Shown here: positions 36,960 to 45,903 of the stretch, one piece after another
Layout of the letters: every line of letters starts with the position of its first letter
Position numbering within the stretch: position 1 is the first letter of the stretch
NCBI GenBank assembly: GCA_016703785.1
Contig: JADJBM010000008.1
Location: forward strand, 62,001-126,000
Direction of reading: 5' to 3'
Source of the DNA: Betaproteobacteria bacterium
Lineage (GTDB): Bacteria; Pseudomonadota; Gammaproteobacteria; Burkholderiales; Rhodocyclaceae
Length of the DNA: 64,000 nt
Notes under the pieces: generated by a model
Databases searched by the model: none
What the model was told of the DNA's origin: nothing
What the model saw: the letters and a program-made list of their open reading frames with translations, nothing else
Made by a program: the position numbers and the translations under genes

Positions 36960-38144
36960 ATGATCGCCCCGCTTCCCCTCCGGCAACGCGGCCTCTCCCT
37001 TATCGAGCTGATGATCGCAATGGTGATCGGCCTGATCGCCATCCTGGTAGTGACACAGTTCGCGATTTCCTTCCAGGCCCAGAAGCGGACGACCGTGGGC
37101 ACCGCTGAATCCATGGATGAAGGCGCGGTGGCACTGTACACCCTCCGCCGAGAGATCATGGGCGCTGGCTATGGCATCATCGATACCGACCTGACAGCCT
37201 GCCGCATCCAGGCCCACGATGCGCGCCCCGACACCCCCGCGACGGCACGCGATTTCAACTTCTCGATCTATCCCGTCCTCATCAACCAGGGCGGCGGCGG
37301 CGCCCCGGACACCATCACGGTGAACTACAGCAGCTCGCCCATGCTGGCGTCGGCGACCATGTTGATCCAGGACTTTGCCGGCGATGAGACGACGAATCTC
37401 AAGCTGACCAGCCGCTACGGCTTCAACCCGGGCGATGTGGTAGTCATCGCCGACTCGCCGAAACACGCCAACATCGACCCGGCGATTGCGCCGCGCGACT
37501 GCTCGATGTATCAGGTCACCCGCCTGCCGACCGACGCGGACAGCGTGGACACGATCGAGCATCGCAACACCACTTATACAAACGTCGTGGGGTCGACGGT
37601 TCCGTCACGCTTCAACAAGGCCGGCGGTCTGGGCATCACGGTGGGTGGCGTCGTCCAGGCGGGCGCCAAATTCGAAGCCAACAAGGCAAAGGTCTTCAAC
37701 CTCGGGCCGAATCCGATCAGCAATGCCTACACGGTACAGAACAACCGGCTGGAGTTTACCGAGGGGCTGAGCGGGACCACCACCGTTCTGCTCGATAATG
37801 TCGTCACCTTCCAGGCCCAGTTCGGACTCGACACGCGTGGCGGCACACAAGCGGATCTGCAGGTCACGGGCTACAGCGATGCCATGATCGATGCAGACGG
37901 CAACGGGGAGGTAGGCAACTCGGGCGACTGGCTGAGGGTGGGGGCGGTGCGCTTTGCCATCGTGATGCGCAACCGCCAGCCGGAAATCAATCCCGATGGA
38001 AGCTGCAGTGCGACCAGCACCCCGCCTTCATGGAGCTGGGGTTCTGCTACGGCCGCTGCGATGTCTGCCGATTGGCAGTGCTACAAATACAAGGTCTTTG
38101 AGACCGTCGTGCCCTTGCGAAACATGATGTGGAGGCCGTCGTGA
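36960..38144 (+). CDS. pilW: Minor pilin PilW
   Basis: 394 residues from the ATG at 36960 (longer upstream frame is a shadow of pilV). Prepilin signature RQRGLSLIELMIAMVIGLIAILVVTQF, mid-length globular domain and the terminal VPLRNMMWRPS (family pattern VPLRNxxWR). It complexes with PilX, PilV and PilY1 at the pilus tip. Confidence 0.92.
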   Translation: MIAPLPLRQRGLSLIELMIAMVIGLIAILVVTQFAISFQAQKRTTVGTAESMDEGAVALYTLRREIMGAGYGIIDTDLTACRIQAHDARPDTPATARDFNFSIYPVLINQGGGGAPDTITVNYSSSPMLASATMLIQDFAGDETTNLKLTSRYGFNPGDVVVIADSPKHANIDPAIAPRDCSMYQVTRLPTDADSVDTIEHRNTTYTNVVGSTVPSRFNKAGGLGITVGGVVQAGAKFEANKAKVFNLGPNPISNAYTVQNNRLEFTEGLSGTTTVLLDNVVTFQAQFGLDTRGGTQADLQVTGYSDAMIDADGNGEVGNSGDWLRVGAVRFAIVMRNRQPEINPDGSCSATSTPPSWSWGSATAAAMSADWQCYKYKVFETVVPLRNMMWRPS

Positions 38145-38746
38145 TTCATGCCAGCAGACCCCATTCGCGCCCAGGGCAGAGAGGTATTGCCCTACCCATC
38201 GCGCTCATTATGCTGGTCGCCATGATCCTGGCTGCGATATCCCTGTTCCGCGCAGTCGACACGGCCACCATGGTCGCAGGCAACCTGACCTACAAGCAGC
38301 GCACCGTGCATGCGGGCGACGAGGGTACGCGCGCCGCCTATGTCTGGCTGCAGGACAAGGCTGCCAATGCCCCGGCCGACCTGAACAGCAGCAATACGGG
38401 CGTAGGCTACTACTCATCCCAGCATGCCAACGACCCCGCCTGGGATCCCGTGACGAGTTGGCCGACTTCGGGCACCGTCAGCGTCGGGCCGGATGTGGGC
38501 GGCAACACGGCCACCTACATCATCCATCGCCTGTGCACCCAGCCAGGCCTGGCCTACAACGAAGGCACCAACCAGTGCGCCAGCTACACCGGTTCCAACA
38601 ACACCAGCGTCGGCGGCAGCCTGGCCAGCGACGCCCCGGCCTTCATCGGCATCACCTACATTTATTTCCGCGTCACGACCAAAGTCGTCGGCCCGCGAAA
38701 CAGTACCAGCTATATGCAGACGCTGATGCTGGTTCCGGTCACCTGA
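38141..38746 (+). CDS. pilX: Minor pilin PilX
   Basis: 201 residues from a GTG at 38141 that overlaps the pilW stop as GTGA. Prepilin-like RGIALPIALIMLVAMILAAISLFR, in which the usual Glu5 is absent, as in other PilX proteins, and QRTVHAGDEGTRAAYVWL, the PilX N-terminal helix. An ATG at 38129 is possible but inside pilW. Confidence 0.88.
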   Translation: MIHASRPHSRPGQRGIALPIALIMLVAMILAAISLFRAVDTATMVAGNLTYKQRTVHAGDEGTRAAYVWLQDKAANAPADLNSSNTGVGYYSSQHANDPAWDPVTSWPTSGTVSVGPDVGGNTATYIIHRLCTQPGLAYNEGTNQCASYTGSNNTSVGGSLASDAPAFIGITYIYFRVTTKVVGPRNSTSYMQTLMLVPVT

Positions 38747-38782
38747 TCCGGCGCCATAGAACGACCCCACAGGAGAATTGCG

Positions 38783-41700
38783 ATGAATCGCATGACGACC
38801 CAAAAACGGATCCTCGCCCAGCTGGTTGCCGCGCTCCATTTAGCCACCAGTTCCCTGGCCTACGCGGCAACGACTGACTTGTCGAGCACCCCGCTGGCCA
38901 ACGTATCGGGCACTGCCGCGGTCAAGCCCAACCTCATGTATCTCCTGGACGACTCGGGTTCCATGATGCAGCAATACACCCCCGATTATGTCAGCGAGCG
39001 CTGGGGCGCCCCCAACGCCAGCGACCGTCACTGCTACGACAGCGGAGACGACACGGACAGCAACCGAGATCTGTGCATTTTCGGCGACCCTCCTTACATG
39101 AGTCCCGACTTCAACAAGCAGTACTACAACCCCAGCATTTACTACAGCCCGCCGGTGGATTACCTCGGCACCTCTTATCAGAGCCAAACGGCCGGCAACA
39201 CCAGCAACTGGACTGCGGTGAAGACCGACGGCTTCGACATTCAGAACACAAATCATTTCGAACAGTCGAATACCACCTGGAACATTGTGGGCCAGTACCC
39301 GACCCGCGCCTGGTGTCTTACCCAGGGCGACAACCCGAATACACCGGCTAACAATCCGGCCTGCGTGACCAATGCAAGCGGATATTTCTACCCCAACGCC
39401 ACCTTCAAAAACGGCCAGGACGGGACGGTCAACTACAACTCCTCCGGGGGTACCGGCTCCACGGTGACCCATGCCAGGTTCCGCTACGGCAACCCCTACT
39501 ATTTCAACATCCTGGCTGGCGAATACTGCTCCGACGAAGGACTCACCAACTGCCAGTCCGTGCCCCTGGGCGGCACCCCTCCTGCAGGCTTTGCCTTCGC
39601 TGCCAAAGTTCGCTGGTGCAATTCCGAGGCGAACGCCCTGGCGCCCACGCCTGCCGCAGGCAGTTGCCAAGTCAAGAAGGTCGGCTCCTTCCAGTACGCG
39701 CGCTTCTCGCAAACGGCGCCCGCCTCCTATGCCTATGGCACCATCCAGGTCGGCAGTTCGGGTACCAACGATGCCGTAACCGTCACGGAAGTCAGGGTTA
39801 ATGGCACCCTGATCATGAGTTCCACCGTCACGGCCGGGGGAGGTACCAACTCGTCCGGCGAACGGAGCGCTTTCGCCACCTCGCTCGCCGCCGCCATCAA
39901 TAGCTACCATACTGCTGGGGCAGGGACGTACTACGCGGCTTGCGCCGGCGCCGCCTGTTCGCTCGGCCCGGGCGTCACCATTCCGGCAGACACGGTGGCG
40001 ATCATTCCCACCACCACTTCCGGCGGAGTCGTCTACGTTACCGACGACTCGCACGCCGGCGCGTCGATCACGGTCACGGCACCGGCCAACAACGTCAGCG
40101 CCTCGTCAGGGCGCATCAGTGTCCTCAACGCCGGTACCGGAGGCAGCGTCACGGGACTCACGGTCAACGGCGTGTCGGCCATTTCCGCTCCGATCAACTT
40201 CACTACCAACGGCTCGGGCAACACGGCGCGGAACAATGCGGCCACCGCCATCCGCGATGCCATCAACGCGTTCATCAACACCAACCCCTGGGAATACACG
40301 GCACGGCGATACAACCAGTCCAGTTGTCCCAATAACACCGGCCAGGTATGCGTGGATGCCCCCCTTGCCGCCGGCGCCTCCCCCAACACCTACGTCATCG
40401 GCATCACCCTCTCCGGCGGCGCCTCGGCCAACACCACCAACTTCACCGGCGGCGTCTCGCGTTTCATCCCGACCACCGCGACAAGCATCACTGCCGGTTC
40501 GGTGGCGACCAGCACCTTCCAGCGCGTCGACATCGTGCCGGCCACCGCCACCTATCCGAGAGCCAGCACCCGCACGGATTGCATCGCGACACCGGGCGTA
40601 TGCACTTATGACGAGGAAATGACCAACTTCGCCAACTGGTATGCCTACTATCGCACGCGCATGCAGATGATGAAGACCTCGACCGGCCAGGCCTTCATAC
40701 CGCTGAATAACGGCTACCGTCTCGGCTTCACCACCATCAACAACACCAGCTTCTCCGGCACCAGCGGTTCGCGCTGGCTCGCCTTGGCCGACCTGGAGAC
40801 GACGCAGAAGCAGAATTGGTACGACAAGCTCTATGACCAGTCGCCGAGCGGATCGACGCCGTTGCGAAACGCCCTCGACCGCATGGGGAAACTCTTCGAA
40901 GGCACGCTGTCCGGCGCGCCGGACCCCGTCCAGTTTTCCTGCCAGCAGAACTTCACCATTCTCACCACGGACGGCTACTGGAACCAGTCCTTCACCGGCT
41001 ACGGCGACCAGGACAACGTGGATAGCCCCGGCAACGCCCAGACCGATCCCTTCTGCAACCGCAACAACGGCTGCTACGACGGCAACCTCGGTGGTGGCGC
41101 AGCCAACTCGCTGGCCGATGTCGCGCTCTACTTTTACAAGCGCGACCTGCGTACCGGTACGGGATGGGACAACAATGTGCCAACCTCGACCAGCGACCCC
41201 AATCCCGGCCAGCACATGACCACTTTCACCATCGGACTCGGCGTGGATGGCGTCATGACCTTCCGCGAGGACTACGCCACGGCCACTGCTGGGGATTTCT
41301 ACAAAATCAAGACCGGCGCGGCCGCCACGGCGACCGACTGCAGCTGGCAGGCCGCCGGCACCGTTTGCAACTGGCCCATCCCGGCTGCCGACACCGAGAG
41401 GGCGGTGGACGACCTCTGGCACGCCGCGGTCAACGGCCATGGCAGCTACTTCAGCGCCAAGGATCCGGCTTCGATGGCACGGGGCCTGGCCAACGCCCTG
41501 AACAACCTGAAGGTACGCAACGCAGCGGCCTCGGCCTCGGCCACCAGCACGCCAAACGTCACCCAGGACGACAACGATATCTTCAGCGCCACCTTCCGCA
41601 CCGTGAAGTGGGACGGCGAACTGGTTGCCCAGAAGATCGACACGGCGACGGGCAACCTGCTGCCCACGGTTACCTGGGAAGCCCAAGCCCTGCTGGACAG

Positions 41701-43384
41701 CAAGGTGGACGACACGACGGACTCCCGCATCATTTACACGCCTGACGCCGCGACATCGCCACTGACGCGCAAGACCTTTACCTGGGCAAGCCTGACCGCC
41801 GCCGAGCGCGCCTATTTCGATAACAAATGCGTAGGCGCCACTCAGATGTCGCAGTGCTCGAGCTTCGATGCCGCACAGAAGGCGCTGGCCAACAACGGCC
41901 AGAAGATGGTGGACTTCCTCCGCGGCCAGAAGGAGATGGAAATCACCACGCCGCCGCTCTACCGCGACCGCGATCACGTACTGGGAGATATCGCCAGCGC
42001 CAAGCCGGCCTATGTGCGCAACCCGCGCCGCAATTACGGCGACGTCGGCTATGGCGCCTTCAAGTCAACCCATGCGTCGCGGCAGGCCATGGTATATGTC
42101 GCGGCCAATGACGGCATGCTGCATGCGTTGAATGCAACGACCGGGGAGGAACAGTGGGCCTACGTCCCGCGCATGATCTACCCTGATCTCTACTATCTGG
42201 CGGACACCAACTACCAGAACAACCACCGATACTATGTAGACGGCAGCCCGGAGGCCGCCGACGTCTACATCAATGGCGCCTGGCGCACCATCCTGGTCGC
42301 CGGGCTGAACAAGGGCGGGCGTGGCTATTACGCACTCGATATCACCGATCCGACCGATCCGATCATGCTGTGGGAGTTCTGCTCGAGCTCGGCAGTGTGC
42401 AACCTCGCCGATGCCGATCTCGGCTATTCCTACGGCAATCCGGTCATCACCAAGCGGGCATCGGACGGCAAGTGGGTGGTGGTCTTCACTTCCGGTTACA
42501 ACAATGTCAGTCCCGGCAACGGGCAGGGCTGGTTCTATGTGGTCGATGCGGCCGACGGCACGCTCCTGAACAAGGTCAGCACGCTGGTGGGCGACACCAC
42601 CACACCGAGCGGCCTTGCCCGGATTACCGGCCTGGCGCAGAACGCCCAGACGGACAACACCGTCGAAACCATTTACGGCGGTGATCTCCTGGGCAATCTG
42701 TGGCGTCTGGACATGGCCACCACCACCGTGACCCAGCTGGGCGCGATGACGGACAATCTCGGCGTTGCGCAGCCGATCACCAGCCGGCCTGAACTCGGCA
42801 AATGCGACAATACGGTCATGGTCTTTGCCGGCACCGGCAAGTACCTCGGCATCAGCGACCTGACCGACCTCCAGCGGCAGACCATGTACGGCATCAAGGA
42901 CAGCTCGGCTTCGCATGGCGTCATCCGCACGAGTTCAGCCATACAGCAATCCTTCTCGCCTTTGGGTGGCGGCGGCTACACGGTCAGCAACAATGCGGTC
43001 GATCTGTCCGCCGTTCCCGGCTGGTATGTCGATTTCGACCAGAACAGCGGCGAGCGGGTCAACCTCGATCCGGCCCTGATCTTCGGCAACCTGCTGGTGA
43101 TCACCAACCAGCCGTCCGACATTTCGGCCTGCAGCACGGGCGGTAGCAGCTACAAATACGAGTTCAACTACTGTACCGGCAGTTACCTGCTGGCAGCGCC
43201 GAACCAGCAAGTGGGCGTGAAGCTCGGCAACTCGATCGTCGTGGGCTTCATCGTGATTCGCCTGCCGAGTGGCGCCCTCAAGGTGGTCACCACCTTTGCC
43301 GGTGGCGAGAAAACGACGGAGGGGGTGACCAGCAGCGCCAGCGGCAAGGTCAGGCGCGTCTCCTGGCGCGAACTCACGCAATAA
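38783..43384 (+). CDS. pilY1: Type IV pilus tip adhesin PilY1
   Basis: 1533 residues. Signal peptide (LVAALHLATSSLAYA), then a von Willebrand A-like MIDAS start (LDDSGSMM), a long variable middle and the PilY1 C-terminal beta-propeller (YVAANDGMLHALNATTGEEQWAYVPRM, GLNKGGRGYYALDITDP). It acts in pilus biogenesis and adhesion, is secreted and held at the pilus tip by the minor pilins encoded upstream. Residues about 319-440 and 450-555 look like two copies of one Ala/Thr/Gly-rich module. Open throughout despite its length. Confidence 0.95.
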   Translation: MNRMTTQKRILAQLVAALHLATSSLAYAATTDLSSTPLANVSGTAAVKPNLMYLLDDSGSMMQQYTPDYVSERWGAPNASDRHCYDSGDDTDSNRDLCIFGDPPYMSPDFNKQYYNPSIYYSPPVDYLGTSYQSQTAGNTSNWTAVKTDGFDIQNTNHFEQSNTTWNIVGQYPTRAWCLTQGDNPNTPANNPACVTNASGYFYPNATFKNGQDGTVNYNSSGGTGSTVTHARFRYGNPYYFNILAGEYCSDEGLTNCQSVPLGGTPPAGFAFAAKVRWCNSEANALAPTPAAGSCQVKKVGSFQYARFSQTAPASYAYGTIQVGSSGTNDAVTVTEVRVNGTLIMSSTVTAGGGTNSSGERSAFATSLAAAINSYHTAGAGTYYAACAGAACSLGPGVTIPADTVAIIPTTTSGGVVYVTDDSHAGASITVTAPANNVSASSGRISVLNAGTGGSVTGLTVNGVSAISAPINFTTNGSGNTARNNAATAIRDAINAFINTNPWEYTARRYNQSSCPNNTGQVCVDAPLAAGASPNTYVIGITLSGGASANTTNFTGGVSRFIPTTATSITAGSVATSTFQRVDIVPATATYPRASTRTDCIATPGVCTYDEEMTNFANWYAYYRTRMQMMKTSTGQAFIPLNNGYRLGFTTINNTSFSGTSGSRWLALADLETTQKQNWYDKLYDQSPSGSTPLRNALDRMGKLFEGTLSGAPDPVQFSCQQNFTILTTDGYWNQSFTGYGDQDNVDSPGNAQTDPFCNRNNGCYDGNLGGGAANSLADVALYFYKRDLRTGTGWDNNVPTSTSDPNPGQHMTTFTIGLGVDGVMTFREDYATATAGDFYKIKTGAAATATDCSWQAAGTVCNWPIPAADTERAVDDLWHAAVNGHGSYFSAKDPASMARGLANALNNLKVRNAAASASATSTPNVTQDDNDIFSATFRTVKWDGELVAQKIDTATGNLLPTVTWEAQALLDSKVDDTTDSRIIYTPDAATSPLTRKTFTWASLTAAERAYFDNKCVGATQMSQCSSFDAAQKALANNGQKMVDFLRGQKEMEITTPPLYRDRDHVLGDIASAKPAYVRNPRRNYGDVGYGAFKSTHASRQAMVYVAANDGMLHALNATTGEEQWAYVPRMIYPDLYYLADTNYQNNHRYYVDGSPEAADVYINGAWRTILVAGLNKGGRGYYALDITDPTDPIMLWEFCSSSAVCNLADADLGYSYGNPVITKRASDGKWVVVFTSGYNNVSPGNGQGWFYVVDAADGTLLNKVSTLVGDTTTPSGLARITGLAQNAQTDNTVETIYGGDLLGNLWRLDMATTTVTQLGAMTDNLGVAQPITSRPELGKCDNTVMVFAGTGKYLGISDLTDLQRQTMYGIKDSSASHGVIRTSSAIQQSFSPLGGGGYTVSNNAVDLSAVPGWYVDFDQNSGERVNLDPALIFGNLLVITNQPSDISACSTGGSSYKYEFNYCTGSYLLAAPNQQVGVKLGNSIVVGFIVIRLPSGALKVVTTFAGGEKTTEGVTSSASGKVRRVSWRELTQ

Positions 43385-43394
43385 GCATCGGGAA

Positions 43395-43426
43395 GGCGGG
43401 CCGGGCATCCCCGGCTCGCCTTTTTT
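43395..43426 (+). terminator. Intrinsic terminator of the pilus operon
   Basis: 11-bp stem GGCGGGCCGGG / CCCGGCTCGCC with one G-T pair, followed by TTTTTT (43421-43426), directly after pilY1. Confidence 0.85.
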
Positions 43427-43457
43427 CCGGCCGTGGTTCAAGCAGGTTGCGGCCTTC

Positions 43458-44060
43458 ATGCCCCTAAGAGAAGCCTCTCCCCTCCTGGCGCCCCTGGTAC
43501 TCTCGCTGACGCTGCATGTCGGCGGTGTTGCGCTCATGGACGCCCATTACGGCGCGGCCCCGGGATTTGCGCTGCATCAACCAGGCCTGCGTCAAGCAAC
43601 GCCCTTGCGAGTGACATACCTCGATGCGCGCTTGGCATCCGCTGCTGACAACCCAGGTCGTCCCGGAGCGAATGCCGAGACAGCGCAGCACAGTGGGCTG
43701 CCGGAAGGCATTTTTGCCTTGCCCGGGCCTTACTACTTCCAGCCCCGGGAACTAAGCCGGAAGCCGCAGATCACCTCGCCGGTGATGCTCGACTACCCCG
43801 ATAGCGCGCCGCTCGTGATAAAGAACCAAGTGGTGCTCCGCCTGCTGATCAGCGAAACGGGCAATGTGGATAAGGTCATCGTGGACACTGCGAACGTGCC
43901 CGAGGAACTGGAAATGCTTGCAAGACAGGCTTTTGCCCTGGCGAAATTCAAGCCCGGTCTGCGCGGAGAAACACCGGTGAAGAGCCAGATGCAGGTGGAA
44001 ATTACCTTCGAGGGCGGAGACGTGCCTCCTCCTCCGGGCGCGACTCCGCCGCCGCGCTGA
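43458..44060 (+). CDS. TonB C-terminal domain protein
   Basis: 200 residues with an N-terminal anchor ([19 protein letters not shown]) and a C-terminal TonB-like domain ([43 protein letters not shown]). The Pro-rich spacer typical of true TonB is absent, but the end is [11 protein letters not shown]. No exbB/exbD or receptor gene is near, so energy transduction is not assured. Its 3' end overlaps the convergent ispH by 59 bp. Confidence 0.8.
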   Translation: MPLREASPLLAPLVLSLTLHVGGVALMDAHYGAAPGFALHQPGLRQATPLRVTYLDARLASAADNPGRPGANAETAQHSGLPEGIFALPGPYYFQPRELSRKPQITSPVMLDYPDSAPLVIKNQVVLRLLISETGNVDKVIVDTANVPEELEMLARQAFALAKFKPGLRGETPVKSQMQVEITFEGGDVPPPPGATPPPR

Positions 44061-45000
44061 AAGACTCATCGCGACCCGTGCGCTGCAACTCCCTTGGCAG
44101 CGAAAAAACCACATGTTCGGGGTTGCCATCCAGCTGAAGCACCTTCGCCGCCCCCAGCGCTTCCAGTCGTCCGATGACTTGCCGCACCAGCACTTCCGGC
44201 GCCGATGCACCCGCCGTAACGCCGACATGCTGCTTGCCGGAGAGCCATTCCGGCCGGATTTCATCGGCACCATCGACCAAATAGGCTTCGACGCCGCGAT
44301 TCTTCGCCACCTCGCACAGCCGGTTGGAGTTCGAACTGTTCGGCGAGCCCACTACGATCACCAGATCGCATCGCTCGGCCATCTGCTTGACGGCGTCCTG
44401 CCGGTTCTGCGTGGCGTAGCAGATGTCATCCCGCCTGGGCCCGGTGATGTTCGGGAAGCGCACCTCCAGCGCGTGGACGATGGTCCGCGCGTCGTCCACG
44501 GAAAGCGTGGTCTGCGTCACGTAGGCTAGCTGGTTTTCATTCTTCACCTGAAGGCGCGCGACATCCTCCACGTTTTCCACCAGATGCATGCCGCCGGAGG
44601 CCTGGCCCATCGTGCCCTCGACCTCGGGGTGGCCGCGGTGGCCGATCATGACGATCTCGCGTCCCGCATCATGAACGCGAGCCACCTCGACATGCACTTT
44701 CGTCACCAGCGGGCAGGTGGCATCGAAGACGCGCAAGCGGCGGCGCTCGGCCTCTGCGCGCACCGCCTTCGACACACCATGCGCACTGAAGATCACCGTG
44801 GCGCCGTCAGGCACCTCGTCGAGTTCCTCGACGAATACCGCGCCCTTGGCGCGCAGGTCGTCGACGACGAACTTGTTGTGCACGACTTCATGGCGTACGT
44901 AGATCGGCGCGCCGTACAGTTCCAGCGCGCGCTCGACGATCTCGATGGCGCGCTCGACGCCGGCGCAAAAACCGCGGGGATTGGCAAGCAGTATGTCCAT
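44002..45000 (-). CDS. ispH: 4-hydroxy-3-methylbut-2-enyl diphosphate reductase
   Basis: 332 residues. Last step of the MEP isoprenoid pathway, making IPP and DMAPP. FeS ligands: Cys12 in [10 protein letters not shown], Cys in FDATCPLV and Cys in [10 protein letters not shown]; catalytic Glu in the region EGTMGQ. Functional link to dxs and ispA at 54.7-57.5 kb. The stop of slpA shares base 45000 with its start. Confidence 0.96.
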   Translation of the reverse strand: MDILLANPRGFCAGVERAIEIVERALELYGAPIYVRHEVVHNKFVVDDLRAKGAVFVEELDEVPDGATVIFSAHGVSKAVRAEAERRRLRVFDATCPLVTKVHVEVARVHDAGREIVMIGHRGHPEVEGTMGQASGGMHLVENVEDVARLQVKNENQLAYVTQTTLSVDDARTIVHALEVRFPNITGPRRDDICYATQNRQDAVKQMAERCDLVIVVGSPNSSNSNRLCEVAKNRGVEAYLVDGADEIRPEWLSGKQHVGVTAGASAPEVLVRQVIGRLEALGAAKVLQLDGNPEHVVFSLPRELQRTGRDESFSAAAESRPEEEARLRPRR

Positions 45001-45431
45001 TACAGGATTCCTATCACGTCCACCTCGAAGCGGATGGCCTTGCCGGCAAGCGGGTGATTGAAGTCGATGAGCGCGCTGTCCTCGGTCAGTTCGCGCACCA
45101 GTCCGGTATAGGCGGCGCCGTTGGGTGCCTTGAATTCGATAAGCGCCATCTCCTGGAGTTCCCCGGCCTGCGGCAGTTCGCTGCGAATGAAGCGCTGCAT
45201 CAGTTGCGGATTATGCGGCCCGAAAGCCTGCTCTGCCTCAAGGAGGAACACGGTTCGCTTGCCGACAGGCAAGTCGACCAGACAGCGTTCCAGCACCGGC
45301 GCCAGTTCCCCGCTGCCCAACTGCAGCGTGGCCGGCTTGCCGTCGAAGGTGCTGACCAGTTCGTTGTCATCCGCCAGAGCCAAACGGTAATGCAGGGTGA
45401 GCAGGCTGTCGGCCTGAACGGTCTCGCTCAT
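45000..45431 (-). CDS. slpA: FKBP-type peptidyl-prolyl isomerase SlpA/FkpB
   Basis: 143 residues. FKBP core ([60 protein letters not shown]) with the inserted-flap domain of SlyD/SlpA type. No His-rich tail, so SlpA rather than SlyD. It lies between lspA and ispH as in many proteobacteria. The start overlaps the lspA stop by four bases. Confidence 0.92.
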   Translation of the reverse strand: MSETVQADSLLTLHYRLALADDNELVSTFDGKPATLQLGSGELAPVLERCLVDLPVGKRTVFLLEAEQAFGPHNPQLMQRFIRSELPQAGELQEMALIEFKAPNGAAYTGLVRELTEDSALIDFNHPLAGKAIRFEVDVIGIL

Positions 45432-45903
45432 TTGTCTTCACCCTTGGCATAGAACAGCTGTTGCACGATAAGCAGCACCACGCCAACCGATATCGCTGAA
45501 TCGGCGACGTTGAAGGCCGGCCAGTGCCAGCCGGCGGCATGCACGTCCAGGAAATCCACCACCGCGCCAAACCGCACGCGGTCGATCACATTGCCGAGTG
45601 CGCCGCCGAGGATCATGGCAGCAGCCAATGGCAAGAGCGCTCGGACGCATGCTGCCAGATCAGCAAAGTCAGCCACCCGGATACGGCGAGTGCCAGGACG
45701 ACGAAGAACCAGCGCTGCCAGCCACCTGCATCGGAGAGGAAACTGAAGGCCGCGCCCGGGTTGTACACGAACACCAGGTTGAAAAACGACGTCAGCTCGA
45801 TGCTCTGGCCAAGCTTGAGTGCGGAGACGATCCAGAACTTCGTCAACTGATCGAAGATAATGATCAGGCCGGACAGGCCCAGCCAAAGCGAAGTCCTAGG
45901 CAT
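45428..45903 (-). CDS. lspA: Lipoprotein signal peptidase, split by a one-base frameshift
   Basis: Two frames together make one LspA. The N-terminal part from the ATG at 45903 reads [19 protein letters not shown] through NPGAAFSFL to [11 protein letters not shown]. The C-terminal part in another frame reads [30 protein letters not shown] and ends YAKGEDK. Both catalytic Asp regions (NVIDR and VVDF) are in the second part. One base is missing between about 45630 and 45645; an extra C at the CC near 45632 would restore it. LspA is essential in most Gram-negatives, so error or very recent mutation is more likely than decay. The start overlaps the ileS end by eight bases. Confidence 0.9.

Noticed and set aside
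40106..41977. 623-codon minus-strand frame within pilY1
   Set aside because: Shadow frame; pilY1 has signal peptide, MIDAS and propeller motifs on the plus strand.
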